Positions 43,111-53,625 of a DNA stretch of 64,000 bases are shown here, in pieces. The stretch is taken from contig NZ_JACJUG010000009.1 in assembly GCF_014174515.1 (NCBI RefSeq), forward strand, positions 1 through 64,000, in the 5' to 3' direction. The stretch is from Mitsuaria sp. WAJ17. GTDB taxonomy: Bacteria; Pseudomonadota; Gammaproteobacteria; Burkholderiales; Burkholderiaceae_C. A program made the position numbers and the translations under genes. Under the pieces are notes generated by a model. That model did no database searches, was not told the DNA's origin, and saw only the letters and a program-made list of their open reading frames with translations. Every line of letters begins with the position of its first letter. The stretch's first letter is position 1.

Positions 43111-43764
43111 CTAGTACTCCACCGGTAGCGGATCGAGACTTCGCCAAATGTACCATGTGGCTACCGAACGGTAGGGCGCCCAGGCCTCCCCGACTTCCCG
43201 CGCCTCGGCCCGCGAGACAGGCTCGCCCGAGAAGTAGTTCTCGCTGATGCCCTTGAGCAGGCCCAGGTCGTCCAGGGGCATCACATTGGGGCGCATCAGG
43301 TGGAAGATGAGGAACATCTCGGCCGTCCAGCGCCCGATGCCACGGATGGCAACAAGCTCCTCGATGATGGCTTCGTCGTCCATCTGCGTCCATTGGCGCA
43401 CATGCACACGACCGGCCTCGAAGTGCTCGGCCAGATCCCGCAGGTATTCCACCTTGCGGGCGGACAGGCCGGCGCCGCGCAGCGCTGCCACCTCCAAGGC
43501 CAGTACGGCGGCCGGCTGGATGCGGTGGACCGGGCCGGCCACGAGAGCGGAGAACCTGTCCCAGACGGACTGCGCCGCCTTCACCGAGATCTGCTGACCC
43601 ACGATGGAGCGGGCCAGGGTCGTGAAGGCGTCGGCCTTGCTCTGCAGGCGGGCCTCGCCGAACTGGGGGATGAGCTTCTTCATCACCCGGTCGCGCTTGA
43701 CCAGGTGCTTACAGGCCTCGTCCCAGTAGTCCGGAGTGACCCCGGCGGCAGACGAGCGCGCCAT
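43111..43764 (-). CDS. DNA-3-methyladenine glycosylase II-type (AlkA-like)
   Basis: A 217-residue HhH-GPD glycosylase without the extra N-terminal domain of E. coli AlkA. Motifs are [39 protein letters not shown], the helix-hairpin-helix [18 protein letters not shown] and the catalytic Asp in [13 protein letters not shown]. It removes alkylated bases in base-excision repair. Its ATG overlaps the cysS stop by one base (TGATG). Confidence 0.92.
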   Translation of the reverse strand: MARSSAAGVTPDYWDEACKHLVKRDRVMKKLIPQFGEARLQSKADAFTTLARSIVGQQISVKAAQSVWDRFSALVAGPVHRIQPAAVLALEVAALRGAGLSARKVEYLRDLAEHFEAGRVHVRQWTQMDDEAIIEELVAIRGIGRWTAEMFLIFHLMRPNVMPLDDLGLLKGISENYFSGEPVSRAEAREVGEAWAPYRSVATWYIWRSLDPLPVEY

Positions 43765-45140
43765 CAGGCCTTCATCCAGCTCGTGCCAGTGGGCGAATCT
43801 TGCAGCACGATGCCGGCCTCCAGCAGCGCCTTGCGGATGCGGTCGGCCTCGGCAAAGTCCCTGGCGGCCTTGGCGGCGGCGCGGGCCTCGATCTGGGACT
43901 GGATAGCGGCTTCGTCCAGGGTGCTGCCCGCTTGCAGATAGCTGCGCGGCGATTGCTGCAGCAGGCCCAGTGTGCCGGCCAGGGCCTTCAGCAGGCCGGC
44001 CTCGGCGGAGGAGCGGCTGCGGTTGACACTGGAGGCCAGGTCGAACAGGACGGCCAGGGCGGCGGGGGCGTTGAAGTCCTCGTCCATGGCTGCCTTGAAG
44101 GCCACGGCGGCCGGATGGTCCCAGTCGATGGCGCTGGCGGCAGCAAGCTCCACGCCGTCCAGCGCGGTGTAGAGGCGGCGCAGGGCCTGGCGGGCATCGT
44201 CCAGGGCGGCATCGCTGTAGTTGATGGGGCTGCGGTAGTGGGTGCGCAGCATGAAGAAACGCACCGTCTCGCCGTCGTAGCTCTTCAGGACGTCCTGGAT
44301 GGTGAAGAAGTTGCCCAGGGACTTGGACATCTTCTCGTTATCGACATTCAGGAAGCCGTTGTGCATCCAGTAGCGCACAAAGGGCTTGCCCAGGGCGCCC
44401 TCGCTCTGAGCGATCTCGTTCTCGTGGTGCGGGAACTGCAGGTCCAGGCCGCCACCGTGGATGTCGAAGGTCTCGCCCAGCACGGCGCAGCTCATGGCTG
44501 AGCACTCGATGTGCCATCCAGGACGGCCGGGACCATAGCGCCCTTCGTATTTGGCGTCGGCTGGCTCGTCGGCCTTGGCGGCCTTCCACAGTACGAAGTC
44601 CAGCGGGTCGTGCTTGCCTTCGTCCACGGCCACACGCTCCCCCGCGCGCAGCTCGTCCAGGTTGCGGCGCGACAGCTTGCCGTAACCCTCGAACTTGCGC
44701 ACGGCGTAGTTCACGTCGCCATTGGTGGCTTGGTAGGCCAGGCCCTTCTCCTCGAGCAGACCGATCATGTCCAGCATCTGGCCCACATACTCGGTGGCGC
44801 GCGGCTCATGGGTGGGGCGCTCGACGCCGAGGGCGCCGATGTCGCGGTGCATGGCGTCAATCATCTCGTCTGTCAGCTGGCGGATGGTGATGCCGCGCTC
44901 CAGCGCTCGCTTGATGATCTTGTCCTCAATGTCAGTGATGTTGCGGACATAGGTCACCCGGAAACCGGAGGCCTTGAGCCAGCGCTGGACCACGTCGAAG
45001 GCCATCATCATGCGGGCATGGCCCACATGGCAGAGGTCGTAGATGGTCATGCCGCACACATACATGCGCACATGGCCAGGCTCGAGGGGGGCGAAGGGCT
45101 CGACCGCGCGGGTCAGGGTGTTGTAGATGCGCAGGGACAT
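43764..45140 (-). CDS. cysS: Cysteinyl-tRNA synthetase
   Basis: A 458-residue class I synthetase. The HIGH motif is CHVGHARMM after [11 protein letters not shown] (zinc Cys), zinc ligands are in [36 protein letters not shown], and KMSKS is in [14 protein letters not shown]. It charges tRNA-Cys. The start 45140 was taken because [11 protein letters not shown] is the conserved N-terminus. It is transcribed with the alkA-like gene and is divergent from the TPR gene. Confidence 0.97.
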   Translation of the reverse strand: MSLRIYNTLTRAVEPFAPLEPGHVRMYVCGMTIYDLCHVGHARMMMAFDVVQRWLKASGFRVTYVRNITDIEDKIIKRALERGITIRQLTDEMIDAMHRDIGALGVERPTHEPRATEYVGQMLDMIGLLEEKGLAYQATNGDVNYAVRKFEGYGKLSRRNLDELRAGERVAVDEGKHDPLDFVLWKAAKADEPADAKYEGRYGPGRPGWHIECSAMSCAVLGETFDIHGGGLDLQFPHHENEIAQSEGALGKPFVRYWMHNGFLNVDNEKMSKSLGNFFTIQDVLKSYDGETVRFFMLRTHYRSPINYSDAALDDARQALRRLYTALDGVELAAASAIDWDHPAAVAFKAAMDEDFNAPAALAVLFDLASSVNRSRSSAEAGLLKALAGTLGLLQQSPRSYLQAGSTLDEAAIQSQIEARAAAKAARDFAEADRIRKALLEAGIVLQDSPTGTSWMKA

Positions 45141-45266
45141 GGACTCGCAGGGCGAAAGAGTTGACGCCGGACAGGGCCTTCGCCGCCAGAGGGCAAGGCT
45201 GTGCAGGGCCAGCTTATAGAATCGTTCAGTATACCGATTGGGCTCCCGCCACCTCCGCCCCAACAC

Positions 45267-45812
45267 ATGAAGTCCCGCCACCTCGCCCTGCCCCGACTCC
45301 TCTCCCTCCTGCTGGCCGCCGGCCTCGCCTGGAGCACCCCGGCCATGGCAGCCGGCGAGCTGGAGAAGGCCCAGCAGCAATGGCTGCAGGGCCACCAGGC
45401 CGAGGCCAAGAAGACCCTCGAGACAGCCCTGGTCGAGGACCCCAACAATGCTCGCATGCGCTTCGCCCTGGCGCTGATGCGCATGGAGTCCGGCGAGACC
45501 CCACAAGCTGAGATCCTGCTGCGCCGCCTCACCGAGGATTTTCCGGACCTGGCCGATCCCTTCAACAATCTGGCCGTCATCCTGGCTGCCCGCGGCGACA
45601 TCGACGCCGCCCAGGAAGCCCTCCAGCGCGCCGTCAGCCTGCAGCCGGAGCATGTGCAGGCCCAGGAGAACCTGGGCGACGTGCTGCTGCAGCTGGCCGC
45701 GCGTGCCTATGCTGTCGCGGCCAGGCCGGGCCCGCAGAGCTCGGTCAATGCCGGCCTGAAGCTGCGCCGCACCCAGGAACTGCTGCGCGGGCTGAACGCC
45801 CCCGCCCGCTGA
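45267..45812 (+). CDS. Exported tetratricopeptide-repeat protein
   Basis: A 181-residue protein with a signal peptide ([21 protein letters not shown]) and TPR-like helical pairs: [84 protein letters not shown] and [16 protein letters not shown]. It would act as a periplasmic scaffold. It precedes two peptidyl-prolyl isomerase genes, an order common in Burkholderiales. Partners are not known. Confidence 0.85.
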   Translation: MKSRHLALPRLLSLLLAAGLAWSTPAMAAGELEKAQQQWLQGHQAEAKKTLETALVEDPNNARMRFALALMRMESGETPQAEILLRRLTEDFPDLADPFNNLAVILAARGDIDAAQEALQRAVSLQPEHVQAQENLGDVLLQLAARAYAVAARPGPQSSVNAGLKLRRTQELLRGLNAPAR

Positions 45813-45889
45813 GCGAGAATGCGCCGGTCGGCCGCCCGCGGGCGGCCCGTCCTTTACACCCTGGAACCTCGTCAAGGGAGTCCCGCCAC

Positions 45890-46477
45890 ATGGCCTTTGC
45901 CACCCCGCCTCGTTCCCATCTGGGCCGCCTGCTCGCCGCCTGCACCCTGCTGCTGGCCGCCATGGGCACCCAGGCCCAGGTCGTCAAGCTGGCCACCAGT
46001 CAGGGCGACATCCGAGTCGCTCTGGACGCTGAGAAGGCGCCCAAGACCGTCGCCAACTTCCTGCAGTATGTGAAGGCCGGCCACTACAACGGCGTGATCT
46101 TCCACCGCGTGATCGACGGCTTCATGATCCAGACCGGCGGCTTCACCGACAAGCTGGTGCAGAAGCCCACCCGTCCCGCCATCCCGCTGGAAGACAAGTC
46201 CGGCCTGAAGAATGAGCGCGGCACCCTCTCCATGGCCCGTGCCGCCTTCCCGGATTCGGCCACCGCGCAGTTCTTCATCAACGTGGCGGACAACTCCGGC
46301 CTGGATGCCGAGAACACCCGCGATGGCCGCGGCTATGCCGTGTTTGGCCGCGTCATCGAGGGCATGGAGGTCGTGGACAAGATCCGCGCCACGCCCGTCG
46401 CCGCCCAAGGCATGTTCCAGCACCTGCCGACCACCCCCATCTTCATCAACAAGGCCACAGTGGAGTCCAAGCCATGA
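45890..46477 (+). CDS. Periplasmic cyclophilin-type peptidyl-prolyl isomerase
   Basis: A 195-residue cyclophilin with a signal peptide ([16 protein letters not shown]). The catalytic core reads [16 protein letters not shown] (Phe-His-Arg), [25 protein letters not shown] and [18 protein letters not shown]. It assists folding of exported proteins by proline isomerisation. It overlaps ppiB by four bases (ATGA), and the two are clear paralogues, one exported and one cytoplasmic. Confidence 0.93.
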   Translation: MAFATPPRSHLGRLLAACTLLLAAMGTQAQVVKLATSQGDIRVALDAEKAPKTVANFLQYVKAGHYNGVIFHRVIDGFMIQTGGFTDKLVQKPTRPAIPLEDKSGLKNERGTLSMARAAFPDSATAQFFINVADNSGLDAENTRDGRGYAVFGRVIEGMEVVDKIRATPVAAQGMFQHLPTTPIFINKATVESKP

Positions 46478-46980
46478 GCAAGTTTGTCGAAATGACCACC
46501 AACAAGGGCGTGATCCGCCTTGAACTGGACGAGGTCAAGGCCCCCGTCACCGTTGCGAACTTCCTGAACTACGTCAACAAGGGCCACTACGACGGCACCA
46601 TCTTCCACCGCGTGATCAAGCGCTTCATGATCCAGGGTGGCGGCTTCACCGCCGACATGGACCAGAAGGCCACCGACGCCCCCATCCAGAACGAGGCCAA
46701 CAATGGCCTGAAGAACGCTCAGTACACCATCGCGATGGCCCGCACCAACGCGCCGCACTCGGCCTCGGCCCAGTTCTTCATCAACACCGTGAACAACGAC
46801 TTCCTGGACTTCAAGTCCGAGTCGCCCTCCGGCTGGGGCTATGCCGTCTTCGGCAAGGTGGTCGCCGGTGCCGAGGTGGTCGCAGAGATCGAGAAGGTCG
46901 CCACCGGCAACAAGGGCGGTCATGGCGACGTCCCCAAGGAAGCCGTGGTCATCGAGAAGGCCGTTGAAATCCAGGGCTGA
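46474..46980 (+). CDS. ppiB: Cytoplasmic cyclophilin-type peptidyl-prolyl isomerase B
   Basis: A 168-residue cyclophilin without signal peptide, of standard PpiB length. The active-site stretch is [20 protein letters not shown], then [22 protein letters not shown] and [16 protein letters not shown]. It is translationally coupled to the exported paralogue upstream and overlaps the proposed start of lpxH. Confidence 0.95.
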   Translation: MSKFVEMTTNKGVIRLELDEVKAPVTVANFLNYVNKGHYDGTIFHRVIKRFMIQGGGFTADMDQKATDAPIQNEANNGLKNAQYTIAMARTNAPHSASAQFFINTVNNDFLDFKSESPSGWGYAVFGKVVAGAEVVAEIEKVATGNKGGHGDVPKEAVVIEKAVEIQG

Positions 46981-47776
46981 TACCCTGCCCTGCCTGGATG
47001 CGCTGCCAGGAGAGTGGATCGCCCCGCCGCAGTGGCGGGCGATCGATCTCATCTCGGACCTGCATCTGGCCGAGGACACCCCTGACACGCGCGCCGCACT
47101 GGCTCACTACCTGAGCCACACATCGGCGGACGCCATCTTCCTGCTGGGCGACATCTTCGAGGTCTGGATCGGCGACGACGCCCGGCACCAACCCTTCGAA
47201 GCCGGCCTGCTCGCGATGTTCGCTCAGGCCGCCGCCCGCACCCCCCTCTTCTTCATGGCCGGCAATCGCGACTTCCTGCTTGGCGCGGCCATGGCCCGCG
47301 ATGCCGGACTCACCCGCCTGGCCGACCCCTGTCTGCTGCAGGCCTTCGGCCAGCGCTACTTGCTGAGTCACGGCGATGCCTGGTGCCAGGAAGACCACGA
47401 CTACCAGGCCTTTCGCGCCCAAGTGCGCAGCCCGGCCTGGCAGCAGGCCTTCCTGGACAAGCCTCTGCAGGAACGCCGGGGCATTGCCCGCGGCCTGCGC
47501 GAGCGCAGTATGGCGCAGAAGGCCGGGCAGGCGGATCACCCCGAACTGTGGGCCGACCTGGACGCCGACTGTGTCCGCGCGGCGCTGCGCTCGCAGGCCT
47601 GCCGCACGCTGATTCACGGCCACACCCACCGCCCGGCACGACACGCCCTGGGCGAGGGCCTGAGTCGCGAGGTCCTGAGCGATTGGGACCTGGAGGCATC
47701 AAGCCCGCGCGCCGAGGTGCTGCGCCTCGAACCCGCTGGCCTGCGACGACTCCCCCTCGCCGCCGCAACGGCCTGA
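46964..47776 (+). CDS. lpxH: UDP-2,3-diacylglucosamine diphosphatase
   Basis: About 270 residues with the calcineurin-like metallophosphatase pattern of Lpx[54 protein letters not shown] and [12 protein letters not shown]. It hydrolyses UDP-2,3-diacylglucosamine to lipid X in lipid A synthesis at the inner membrane. No ATG lies near the conserved start; TTG at 46964, inside ppiB, is the best in-frame choice, giving a 17-base overlap. The true start could be a little further in. Confidence 0.9.
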   Translation: MKSRADTLPCLDALPGEWIAPPQWRAIDLISDLHLAEDTPDTRAALAHYLSHTSADAIFLLGDIFEVWIGDDARHQPFEAGLLAMFAQAAARTPLFFMAGNRDFLLGAAMARDAGLTRLADPCLLQAFGQRYLLSHGDAWCQEDHDYQAFRAQVRSPAWQQAFLDKPLQERRGIARGLRERSMAQKAGQADHPELWADLDADCVRAALRSQACRTLIHGHTHRPARHALGEGLSREVLSDWDLEASSPRAEVLRLEPAGLRRLPLAAATA

Positions 47777-47778
47777 GC

Positions 47779-48561
47779 ATGCTGCATCGACTGCTGCAGG
47801 CCTGGCAGGACCGGCGCGAGCGCCGCCAGTTGGCGCGCCATGCCATCCCCGATGCCCTGTGGGCGCTCACACTGGCCCGCTACCCCTTCATCGCCCGCCG
47901 AAGCAGCGCCGAACTCGCTGCCTTGCGCCGCCTCAGTTCCCTGTTCCTGGCCCGCAAGGAGTTCCATGGCGCGGGCGGCTTCCAGGTGAGCGACGAGGTG
48001 GCCGTGGCCGTCGCCGCCCAGGCCTGCCTGCCCGTGCTAGCCCTGGGCCTGGAGGCCTACGACAGCTTCGTGGGCATCGTCATGCACGAGTCCCAGGTCG
48101 TGGCCTCTCGCGAGTTCATGGATGAGGACGGCGTGGTCCACCAATACGAGGAGGAGCTGGCCGGCGAGGCCATGGAAGGCGGCCCGCTGATGCTGGCCTG
48201 GAGCGAGCTCCAGCCCGACCCCGCACTGGGCGCCGGCCCGGTCTACAACGTCGTGATCCACGAGTTCGCCCACGTGCTGGACATGGCCAACGGTGCGCCC
48301 GACGGCATACCTGCCCTGCCGTCCGCGGAGGCCACGCAAGCCTGGATCGAGGTCATCGACCCGGCCTGGGAGCACTTCTGCGGGCGTGTCGATGCGGGTG
48401 AGGACACCCTGATCGACCCCTATGGTGCAGCGTCCGTGGAGGAGTTCTTTGCCGTGGCCTCGGAGGCCTTCTTCGTGGAACCCGCCCGCATGCGGCAGGA
48501 GCATTCGGCGCTGTATGCGCTCTTCGCGGGCTACTACCGCCAGGATCCTGCAGCCGGCTGA
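47779..48561 (+). CDS. MtfA-like zinc-dependent peptidase
   Basis: A 260-residue protein of the MtfA (Mlc titration factor A, DUF980) family. The zinc site HEFAHVLDMANG carries the HExxH glutamate, and SEAFFVEPARM with the distal acidic ligand follows. The N-terminal LARYPFIARRSSAELAALRRL and FLARKEFHGAGGFQVSDEV are typical. E. coli MtfA is an aminopeptidase that binds the Mlc repressor. The ATG is two bases after the lpxH stop, so both are cotranscribed. Confidence 0.9.
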   Translation: MLHRLLQAWQDRRERRQLARHAIPDALWALTLARYPFIARRSSAELAALRRLSSLFLARKEFHGAGGFQVSDEVAVAVAAQACLPVLALGLEAYDSFVGIVMHESQVVASREFMDEDGVVHQYEEELAGEAMEGGPLMLAWSELQPDPALGAGPVYNVVIHEFAHVLDMANGAPDGIPALPSAEATQAWIEVIDPAWEHFCGRVDAGEDTLIDPYGAASVEEFFAVASEAFFVEPARMRQEHSALYALFAGYYRQDPAAG

Positions 48562-48757
48562 GCCGCTGCATGCGCCCCATGCGGGCGCACGCGCCGCCCG
48601 GGCCCTACCCATGCCCCCCCGCGGCGGGCACCGCACCCGGTACAGGCCTCAGGGACCGGGATGGAGGTACACGCACCGGCCCCGGGGCCTCCGCACCGTT
48701 GCACAACCCCTCCCCCCGACAGGCACGGGCGCGCACCTCCTTCCCGGCCGCCGAGGC

Positions 48758-49006
48758 CTAGTCGATCGCATCCGAAGTGCAGACCAGCAGGCGGGCCAGC
48801 ACGAAGGCCAGGTCTTCGGCCGACAGTACCGCCACCACCTCACGCGCCGTCTCCAGGGCCTGGGCGATGTTGTGATCCCCCGCCAGCACGCAGCGCAGAT
48901 GCTGGAACACCTCGAAGGGCAGAACATCGTAGGCATGGGCCACGCGCAGGAACTGGCGGTCGATGCGCAAGGGCGCCTCGGTCGGCAAGGGGCAGGAAGA
49001 GTTCAT
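48758..49006 (-). CDS. Small protein downstream of Cro-like gene
   Basis: An 82-residue product starting MNSSCPLPTEAPLRIDRQFL. It contains LPFEVFQHLRCVLAGDHNIAQALETAREVVAVLSAEDLAFVLARLL, a mostly helical stretch. No family recognised. It begins two bases after the stop of the Cro-like gene, so it is coupled to it and is probably a phage-type accessory gene. There is no signal or membrane segment. Confidence 0.6.
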   Translation of the reverse strand: MNSSCPLPTEAPLRIDRQFLRVAHAYDVLPFEVFQHLRCVLAGDHNIAQALETAREVVAVLSAEDLAFVLARLLVCTSDAID

Positions 49007-49008
49007 GT

Positions 49009-49251
49009 TCAGCGGTCCTGCTTCAGGCCCAGCGCCAGGGCCACGCGGTGCCCCTCGCCATACAGGCCCTTGTTCACCCCCCGGATCACCTCGGACACCG
49101 TGCGGTACTTGAAGCCGTGCATGCGGGCGAATTCGCTGAGGGTAAGGCCCTGACTCTGAAGCGTGCGCTTAGCAGCTGCAGGCGAGGCCTGGGCGTGCAG
49201 ATACCGCTTTCCACCTTCCACACCCAGGCCATCCGTTTGTGGATCGTCCAT
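49009..49251 (-). CDS. Cro-like / phage DNA-binding regulator
   Basis: An 80-residue protein from the ATG at 49251 (MDDPQTDGLG). The helix-turn-helix is LTLSEFARMHGFKYRTVSEVIRGVNKGLYGEGHRVALALGLK. This form, with YRTVSEVIRG as recognition helix, is seen in small regulators next to phage-type repressors in betaproteobacteria. It is divergent from the repressor at 49448, with the operators between. The longer in-frame start at 49383 reads through AT-rich operator DNA and is rejected. Confidence 0.72.
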   Translation of the reverse strand: MDDPQTDGLGVEGGKRYLHAQASPAAAKRTLQSQGLTLSEFARMHGFKYRTVSEVIRGVNKGLYGEGHRVALALGLKQDR

Positions 49252-49267
49252 GATGGCCAATGAAATC

Positions 49268-49411
49268 TTGTTGAACGGATGCCTATGGTATTTCAACAAA
49301 TAAAAAATGCCAGGCCAATTCATGGCAAATTGTTTCCATCTGTGAGACCAACAAGCGAAGTATCCCCTCAATTGAGGAAACAATGACAGCTAGTCATTCT
49401 CGTTTGTTGGT
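49268..49411. promoter_or_regulatory. Operator region of the repressor/Cro-like switch
   Basis: The region is AT-rich and carries four TTGTTG-type half-sites: TTGTTGAA at 49268, its inverse TTCAACAA at 49292, ACCAACAA at 49347 and TTGTTGGT at 49404. That makes two inverted pairs. Also present are CAATT-n7-AATTG (49316-49332) and the perfect palindrome CCTCAATTGAGG (49366-49377). Confidence 0.6.
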
Positions 49412-49447
49412 GAGACACTGCCACAAACCATTCACCGTCAAATCACA

Positions 49448-50116
49448 GTGAAAAACAAAGACATCGACCAGGACTCCTCGAACGCTGGCATTGGCGACCG
49501 CCTCCGGGCGGAGCGCCAGCGCTTGGGCTACATGCAGGCAGACTTCGGCGCAGCCGTCGGCGTCAGCAAGACCACGCAGTTCAACTACGAAGCAGGCGAC
49601 CGCACGCCGGATGCCCGCTACCTGCGCAAGGCGGCGGCCCTGGGCCTGGACCTGCTGCACGTGGTCATGGGCACACGGGACGACAGCAGCGCCGACCGCT
49701 ACATCCGCGTCCCCGCGCTGGAGGCCCAGACCCAGGGCGGCACAGCGCCGCTCAAAGAAGATGGCGCGCCGTACGAGGCCAGCGGCCTGTGCTTCGGCAA
49801 GGACTGGCTGGAGGCGCGCCAGCTCTCCGCACCCCAGCTGAGCGTTGTGACGGTGCGCGGCTCGTCGATGGAGAGCGTGCTCTTCGACGGCGACCAGGTC
49901 CTGGTGGACCAGCAGGATCGGCGGCCGCGCAGCGGCTTCGTCTACGTGCTGCGACAGGGCGAGGAGCTGCTGGTGAAGTACTGCCAGATGCTGCCGGGCG
50001 GCATCCTTCGCGTCACAAGTGCCAATCCCTCCTTTGCAGCCTATGACGTGGACCTGGCCCACACGACGGAGTTGGAGGTCATCGGCCGCGTCGTGGCCTC
50101 CCTGCACGAATGGTGA
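49448..50116 (+). CDS. Phage-type repressor (HTH + S24/LexA-like peptidase domain)
   Basis: A 222-residue repressor from a GTG start. The HTH_3 domain is IGDRLRAERQRLGYMQADFGAAVGVSKTTQFNYEAG (residues 15-50), then a linker with RYIRVPALEAQ. The C-terminal S24 fold has the catalytic dyad Ser140 (VRGSSMESVLFDGDQVLVD) and Lys177 (GEELLVKYCQ). Repressors of this form bind operators as dimers and self-cleave with RecA after DNA damage. Neighbours on both sides are housekeeping genes, so no complete phage surrounds it. Confidence 0.88.
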   Translation: MKNKDIDQDSSNAGIGDRLRAERQRLGYMQADFGAAVGVSKTTQFNYEAGDRTPDARYLRKAAALGLDLLHVVMGTRDDSSADRYIRVPALEAQTQGGTAPLKEDGAPYEASGLCFGKDWLEARQLSAPQLSVVTVRGSSMESVLFDGDQVLVDQQDRRPRSGFVYVLRQGEELLVKYCQMLPGGILRVTSANPSFAAYDVDLAHTTELEVIGRVVASLHEW

Positions 50117-50147
50117 AGATGCCGCCAGCCGCCGGGCCCGCCCCATG

Positions 50148-50173
50148 AAAAACGCGCCCCGAGGGGCGCGTTT
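50148..50173. terminator. Hairpin between repressor and clpA
   Basis: AAACGCGCCCC (50150-50160) pairs with GGGGCGCGTTT (50163-50173). On the minus strand T residues follow the stem, so it terminates the convergent clpA transcript as well as the repressor. Confidence 0.8.
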
Positions 50174-50204
50174 CAGTGGGTCAGTGGACGGAAGCCCGCG
50201 GGTC

Positions 50205-52538
50205 TCAGCCCGCCGTGGCCGCCTCGGCCTTGGGCGGCTTGCTGTCTGACTTCTTGCCGTTGGGCACGATGTCCAGCTGCACCTCGCCCGCCGCATCCAC
50301 GTCCACCGTCAGGCGACCGCCATCAACCAGCCGGCCAAAGAGCAGCTCGTCGGCCAGGGCGCGGCGGATGGTGTCCTGGATCAGGCGCTGCATGGGGCGT
50401 GCGCCCATCAAGGGATCGAAGCCCTTCTTCGCCAGTTGCTTGCGCAGGGCGTCTGTGAAGGTGACCTCCACCTTCTTTTCGGCCAACTGGCTTTCCAGTT
50501 GCAGCAGGAACTTGTCCACTACGCGCAGGATGATCTCCTCGTCCAGCGCACGGAAGGACACGATGGCATCCAGCCGGTTGCGGAACTCGGGGGTGAACAG
50601 GCGCTTGATATCGGCCATCTCGTCACCCTGCTGGCGCTGGGTGGTGAAGCCGATGGTGGACTTGTTCATGATCTCGGCGCCCGCATTCGTCGTCATGATG
50701 ATGATGACGTTGCGGAAGTCGGCCTTGCGCCCGTTGTTGTCCGTCAGCGAGCCGTGGTCCATGACCTGCAGCAGCACGTTGAAGACGTCCGGGTGAGCCT
50801 TCTCGATCTCGTCCAGCAGCAGCACGCTGTGCGGCTTCTTGGTGATGGCCTCGGTCAGCAAGCCGCCCTGGTCGAAGCCCACGTAGCCCGGAGGCGCGCC
50901 GATCAATCGACTCACCGCATGGCGCTCCATGTACTCGGACATGTCGAAGCGGATCAGCTCGATGCCCAGGATGTAGGCCAGCTGCTTGGCCACTTCGGTC
51001 TTGCCCACGCCCGTGGGGCCCGAGAAGAGGAAGCTGCCGATGGGTTTGTCCGGCTTGCCCAGCCCAGAGCGCGCCATCTTGATGGCGGCCGCCAGGGCGT
51101 CGATGGCGGGATCCTGGCCGAAGACCACGCTCTTGAGGTCGCGGTCCAGACTCTTGAGCTTGCCGCGGTCGTCGCTGGAGACGCTGGCCGGCGGGATGCG
51201 CGCGATCTTGGCGACGATATCCTCGACCTCGGCCCGCGTGATGGTCTTCTTCTGCTTGCTCTTGGGGAGAATGCGCTGGGCGGCGCCGGCCTCATCGATC
51301 ACGTCGATGGCCTTGTCCGGCAGATGGCGGTCATTGATGTACTTGGCCGAAAGCTCGGCCGCCGCCTGCAAGGCGCCCAGGGCGTACTTGACGCTGTGGT
51401 GCTCTTCGAAGCGGGACTTCAGGCCCTTGAGAATCTCGATGGTCTGCTCCACCGAGGGCTCAGCCACATCGACCTTCTGGAAGCGCCGGGACAGCGCGGC
51501 GTCCTTCTCGAAGATGCCACGGTACTCGCTGAAGGTGGTGGCGCCGATGCACTTCATCGCACCAGAACTCAGCGCAGGCTTGAGCAGGTTGCTGGCATCC
51601 AGCGTGCCGCCCGAAGCCGCACCCGCCCCGATGAGCGTGTGGATCTCGTCGATGAAGAGAATGGCGTTGGGCTGGTCCTTGAGCTGCTTGAGCACAGCCT
51701 TCAGGCGCTGCTCGAAGTCACCACGGTACTTGGTGCCGGCCAGCAGCGCGCCCATGTCCAGGGCATAGACCTGGGCTTCGGCCAGCACGTCGGGCACATC
51801 GCCCTCGGTGATGCGCCACGCCAGGCCTTCGGCGATGGCCGTCTTACCCACACCGGCTTCACCCACCAGCAGCGGGTTGTTCTTGCGGCGGCGGCACAGG
51901 ACCTGGACCACGCGCTCGACCTCGGCCTCGCGACCGATCAGCGGATCGATCTTGCCGTCCTTGGCCTGCTGGTTGAGGTTCTGGGTGAACTGCTCCAGCG
52001 GCGATCCCTTACCGCCCGCGCTGGCACCCTCACCCTCCTCGCGCTCGGCCTCGCTGCCGCTGCCCTGGCCGTCCTGCCCCTTGGGGGGCTCGGGCGGCTC
52101 GCTCTTCTTGATGCCGTGGGCGATGTAGTTGACCACGTCCAGCCGCGTCACCCCCTGCTGGTGCAGGTAGTAGACGGCGTGCGAGTCCTTCTCGCCGAAG
52201 ATGGCGACGAGCACATTGGCGCCGGTCACCTCCTTCTTGCCGCTGCCAGTGGACTGCACATGCATGATGGCGCGCTGGATCACCCGCTGGAAACCCAGCG
52301 TGGGCTGGGTGTCCACCTCTTCGGTGCCACCGACCGTGGGCGTGTTGTCCTTGATGAACTGCGACAGACTCTTGCGCAGGTCATCGATATTGGCCGAGCA
52401 GGCACGCAGCACTTCCGCCGCGGACGGGTTGTCCAGCAAGGCCTGCAACAGATGCTCGACGGTGATGAATTCGTGGCGCTGCTGGCGCGCCTCGACGAAG
52501 GCCATGTGCAGGCTGACTTCAAGTTCTTGGGCAATCAT
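50205..52538 (-). CDS. clpA: ATP-dependent Clp protease ATP-binding subunit ClpA
   Basis: A 777-residue ClpA. The N-domain starts [22 protein letters not shown]-1 has Walker [14 protein letters not shown] and Walker [14 protein letters not shown]-2 has [13 protein letters not shown] and [16 protein letters not shown], plus arginine-finger region [12 protein letters not shown]. It unfolds substrates for ClpP. The C-terminus ends in a Lys/Pro-rich tail ([16 protein letters not shown]). Start 52538 has GGAGG and overlaps the clpS stop (ATGA). Confidence 0.97.
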   Translation of the reverse strand: MIAQELEVSLHMAFVEARQQRHEFITVEHLLQALLDNPSAAEVLRACSANIDDLRKSLSQFIKDNTPTVGGTEEVDTQPTLGFQRVIQRAIMHVQSTGSGKKEVTGANVLVAIFGEKDSHAVYYLHQQGVTRLDVVNYIAHGIKKSEPPEPPKGQDGQGSGSEAEREEGEGASAGGKGSPLEQFTQNLNQQAKDGKIDPLIGREAEVERVVQVLCRRRKNNPLLVGEAGVGKTAIAEGLAWRITEGDVPDVLAEAQVYALDMGALLAGTKYRGDFEQRLKAVLKQLKDQPNAILFIDEIHTLIGAGAASGGTLDASNLLKPALSSGAMKCIGATTFSEYRGIFEKDAALSRRFQKVDVAEPSVEQTIEILKGLKSRFEEHHSVKYALGALQAAAELSAKYINDRHLPDKAIDVIDEAGAAQRILPKSKQKKTITRAEVEDIVAKIARIPPASVSSDDRGKLKSLDRDLKSVVFGQDPAIDALAAAIKMARSGLGKPDKPIGSFLFSGPTGVGKTEVAKQLAYILGIELIRFDMSEYMERHAVSRLIGAPPGYVGFDQGGLLTEAITKKPHSVLLLDEIEKAHPDVFNVLLQVMDHGSLTDNNGRKADFRNVIIIMTTNAGAEIMNKSTIGFTTQRQQGDEMADIKRLFTPEFRNRLDAIVSFRALDEEIILRVVDKFLLQLESQLAEKKVEVTFTDALRKQLAKKGFDPLMGARPMQRLIQDTIRRALADELLFGRLVDGGRLTVDVDAAGEVQLDIVPNGKKSDSKPPKAEAATAG

Positions 52539-52903
52539 GCGGCCTCCATAATGCACTGCAAGGGATGGCCGGCACGCCGGGAGGCGGCCAGCACCAGTTC
52601 GACCTTGGTCGCAGCCACGTCCTTGGTGAAGACACCGCAGACGCCGCGACCTTCGTGATGGATCTTGAGCATGATCTGGGTGGCCGTGTCCAGGTCATGG
52701 CGGAAGAACTCCTGCAACACCATCACGACAAACTCCATGGGAGTGAAATCGTCGTTGAGCAGCAGCACCTGATAAAGGCGCGGGGGCTCGGTTTTCTGGG
52801 GAACTCGCTCGAGGATGACGGTCCCGTCCGCATCGTCACGGCCAGGCACTGCGCCGGGCGGCTGGCCCGGCGGCACGGGGGGCTGGTGGGGAAGATCTGG
52901 CAT
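52535..52903 (-). CDS. clpS: ClpS adaptor
   Basis: A 122-residue ClpS. After a Pro-rich 40-residue N-terminal extension comes the adaptor fold: [24 protein letters not shown] and [29 protein letters not shown]. It binds the ClpA N-domain and delivers N-degron substrates. The stop overlaps the clpA ATG by four bases. It is divergent from the cold-shock gene across 235 bases that must contain both promoters. Confidence 0.96.
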   Translation of the reverse strand: MPDLPHQPPVPPGQPPGAVPGRDDADGTVILERVPQKTEPPRLYQVLLLNDDFTPMEFVVMVLQEFFRHDLDTATQIMLKIHHEGRGVCGVFTKDVAATKVELVLAASRRAGHPLQCIMEAA

Positions 52904-53138
52904 GGACCGATTCTATAGAGAGCCATATGGCCTCACATGGCGCTGGCTTGATCATGATTCAAGGACCCGGCCTTGAAAAAGTGATGTGCACTGCCCTCTC
53001 CGCCATATTCGCGCCAAATGCCACGGCCGCCTCCATTTCAGACCCTCAGCACCTCGGGGGAGGCCCCGAATTGACACGCAGGCGACAGAGCTTTGAGAAT
53101 CCGCCTCGGTGCGATAGACACCGGGATGGAGAAGGAAA

Positions 53139-53363
53139 ATGCAACAAGGAACCGTAAAGTGGTTCAACGATGCCAAGGGCTTTGGCTTCATTGAACCTGA
53201 ACAAGGCGGCGAAGACGTGTTCGCCCATTTCTCGGCGATCCAGATGGAGGGGTTCCGTACCCTCAAGCAGGGCAGCAAGGTCAGCTTCGAGCTGGTCGCC
53301 GGCCCCAAGGGTCAGTTGGCCCAGAACATCACGCCGATCGGCGGAGAGGCGGCAGCTGGCTGA
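53139..53363 (+). CDS. Cold-shock domain protein
   Basis: A 74-residue CspA-family protein. RNP1 is KGFGFIEPE and RNP2 is VFAHFSAIQ, in the order [15 protein letters not shown]...[20 protein letters not shown]. It binds single-stranded RNA and DNA as a chaperone. GGAGAAGGA precedes the ATG. The upstream leader is more than 200 bases to the divergent clpS gene, so a long cold-responsive 5' UTR is possible. Divergence from clpS is common for this gene in betaproteobacteria. Confidence 0.94.
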   Translation: MQQGTVKWFNDAKGFGFIEPEQGGEDVFAHFSAIQMEGFRTLKQGSKVSFELVAGPKGQLAQNITPIGGEAAAG

Positions 53364-53531
53364 TTCACACGATCTGACGACTGCGTCGGGACAGTCTCGC
53401 GCTGAGCGGCAGGCCTGATACCAAGCCGCCAGCGTCGCAGCCCAACTCCCTGCCGCCCTTGAGGTCGGTTCGCCAGCTCATTTGCTTGGCTGGCTCGTTG
53501 GCGACTTCGTTGACCGATTCGTCGGCCACCT

Positions 53532-53625
53532 AATTGGCCGCTTGGTTGGTCATGCGTTGGCCGCTTAGTTGGCCGCATTGTTGGCCGCATTGTTGGCCGC
53601 ATTGTTGGCCGCATTGTTGGCCGAC
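53532..53625. repeat. 12-bp tandem repeat, TTGGCCGCATTG
   Basis: Four perfect consecutive copies start at 53569, 53581, 53593 and 53605, with a partial fifth at 53617. Degenerate GTTGGC/CTTGGTTGG-like copies extend on the left from about 53465. Confidence 0.9.

Noticed and set aside
50436..52658. Plus-strand 740-residue frame
   Set aside because: Antisense to clpA and clpS; a shadow produced by GC-rich third positions.
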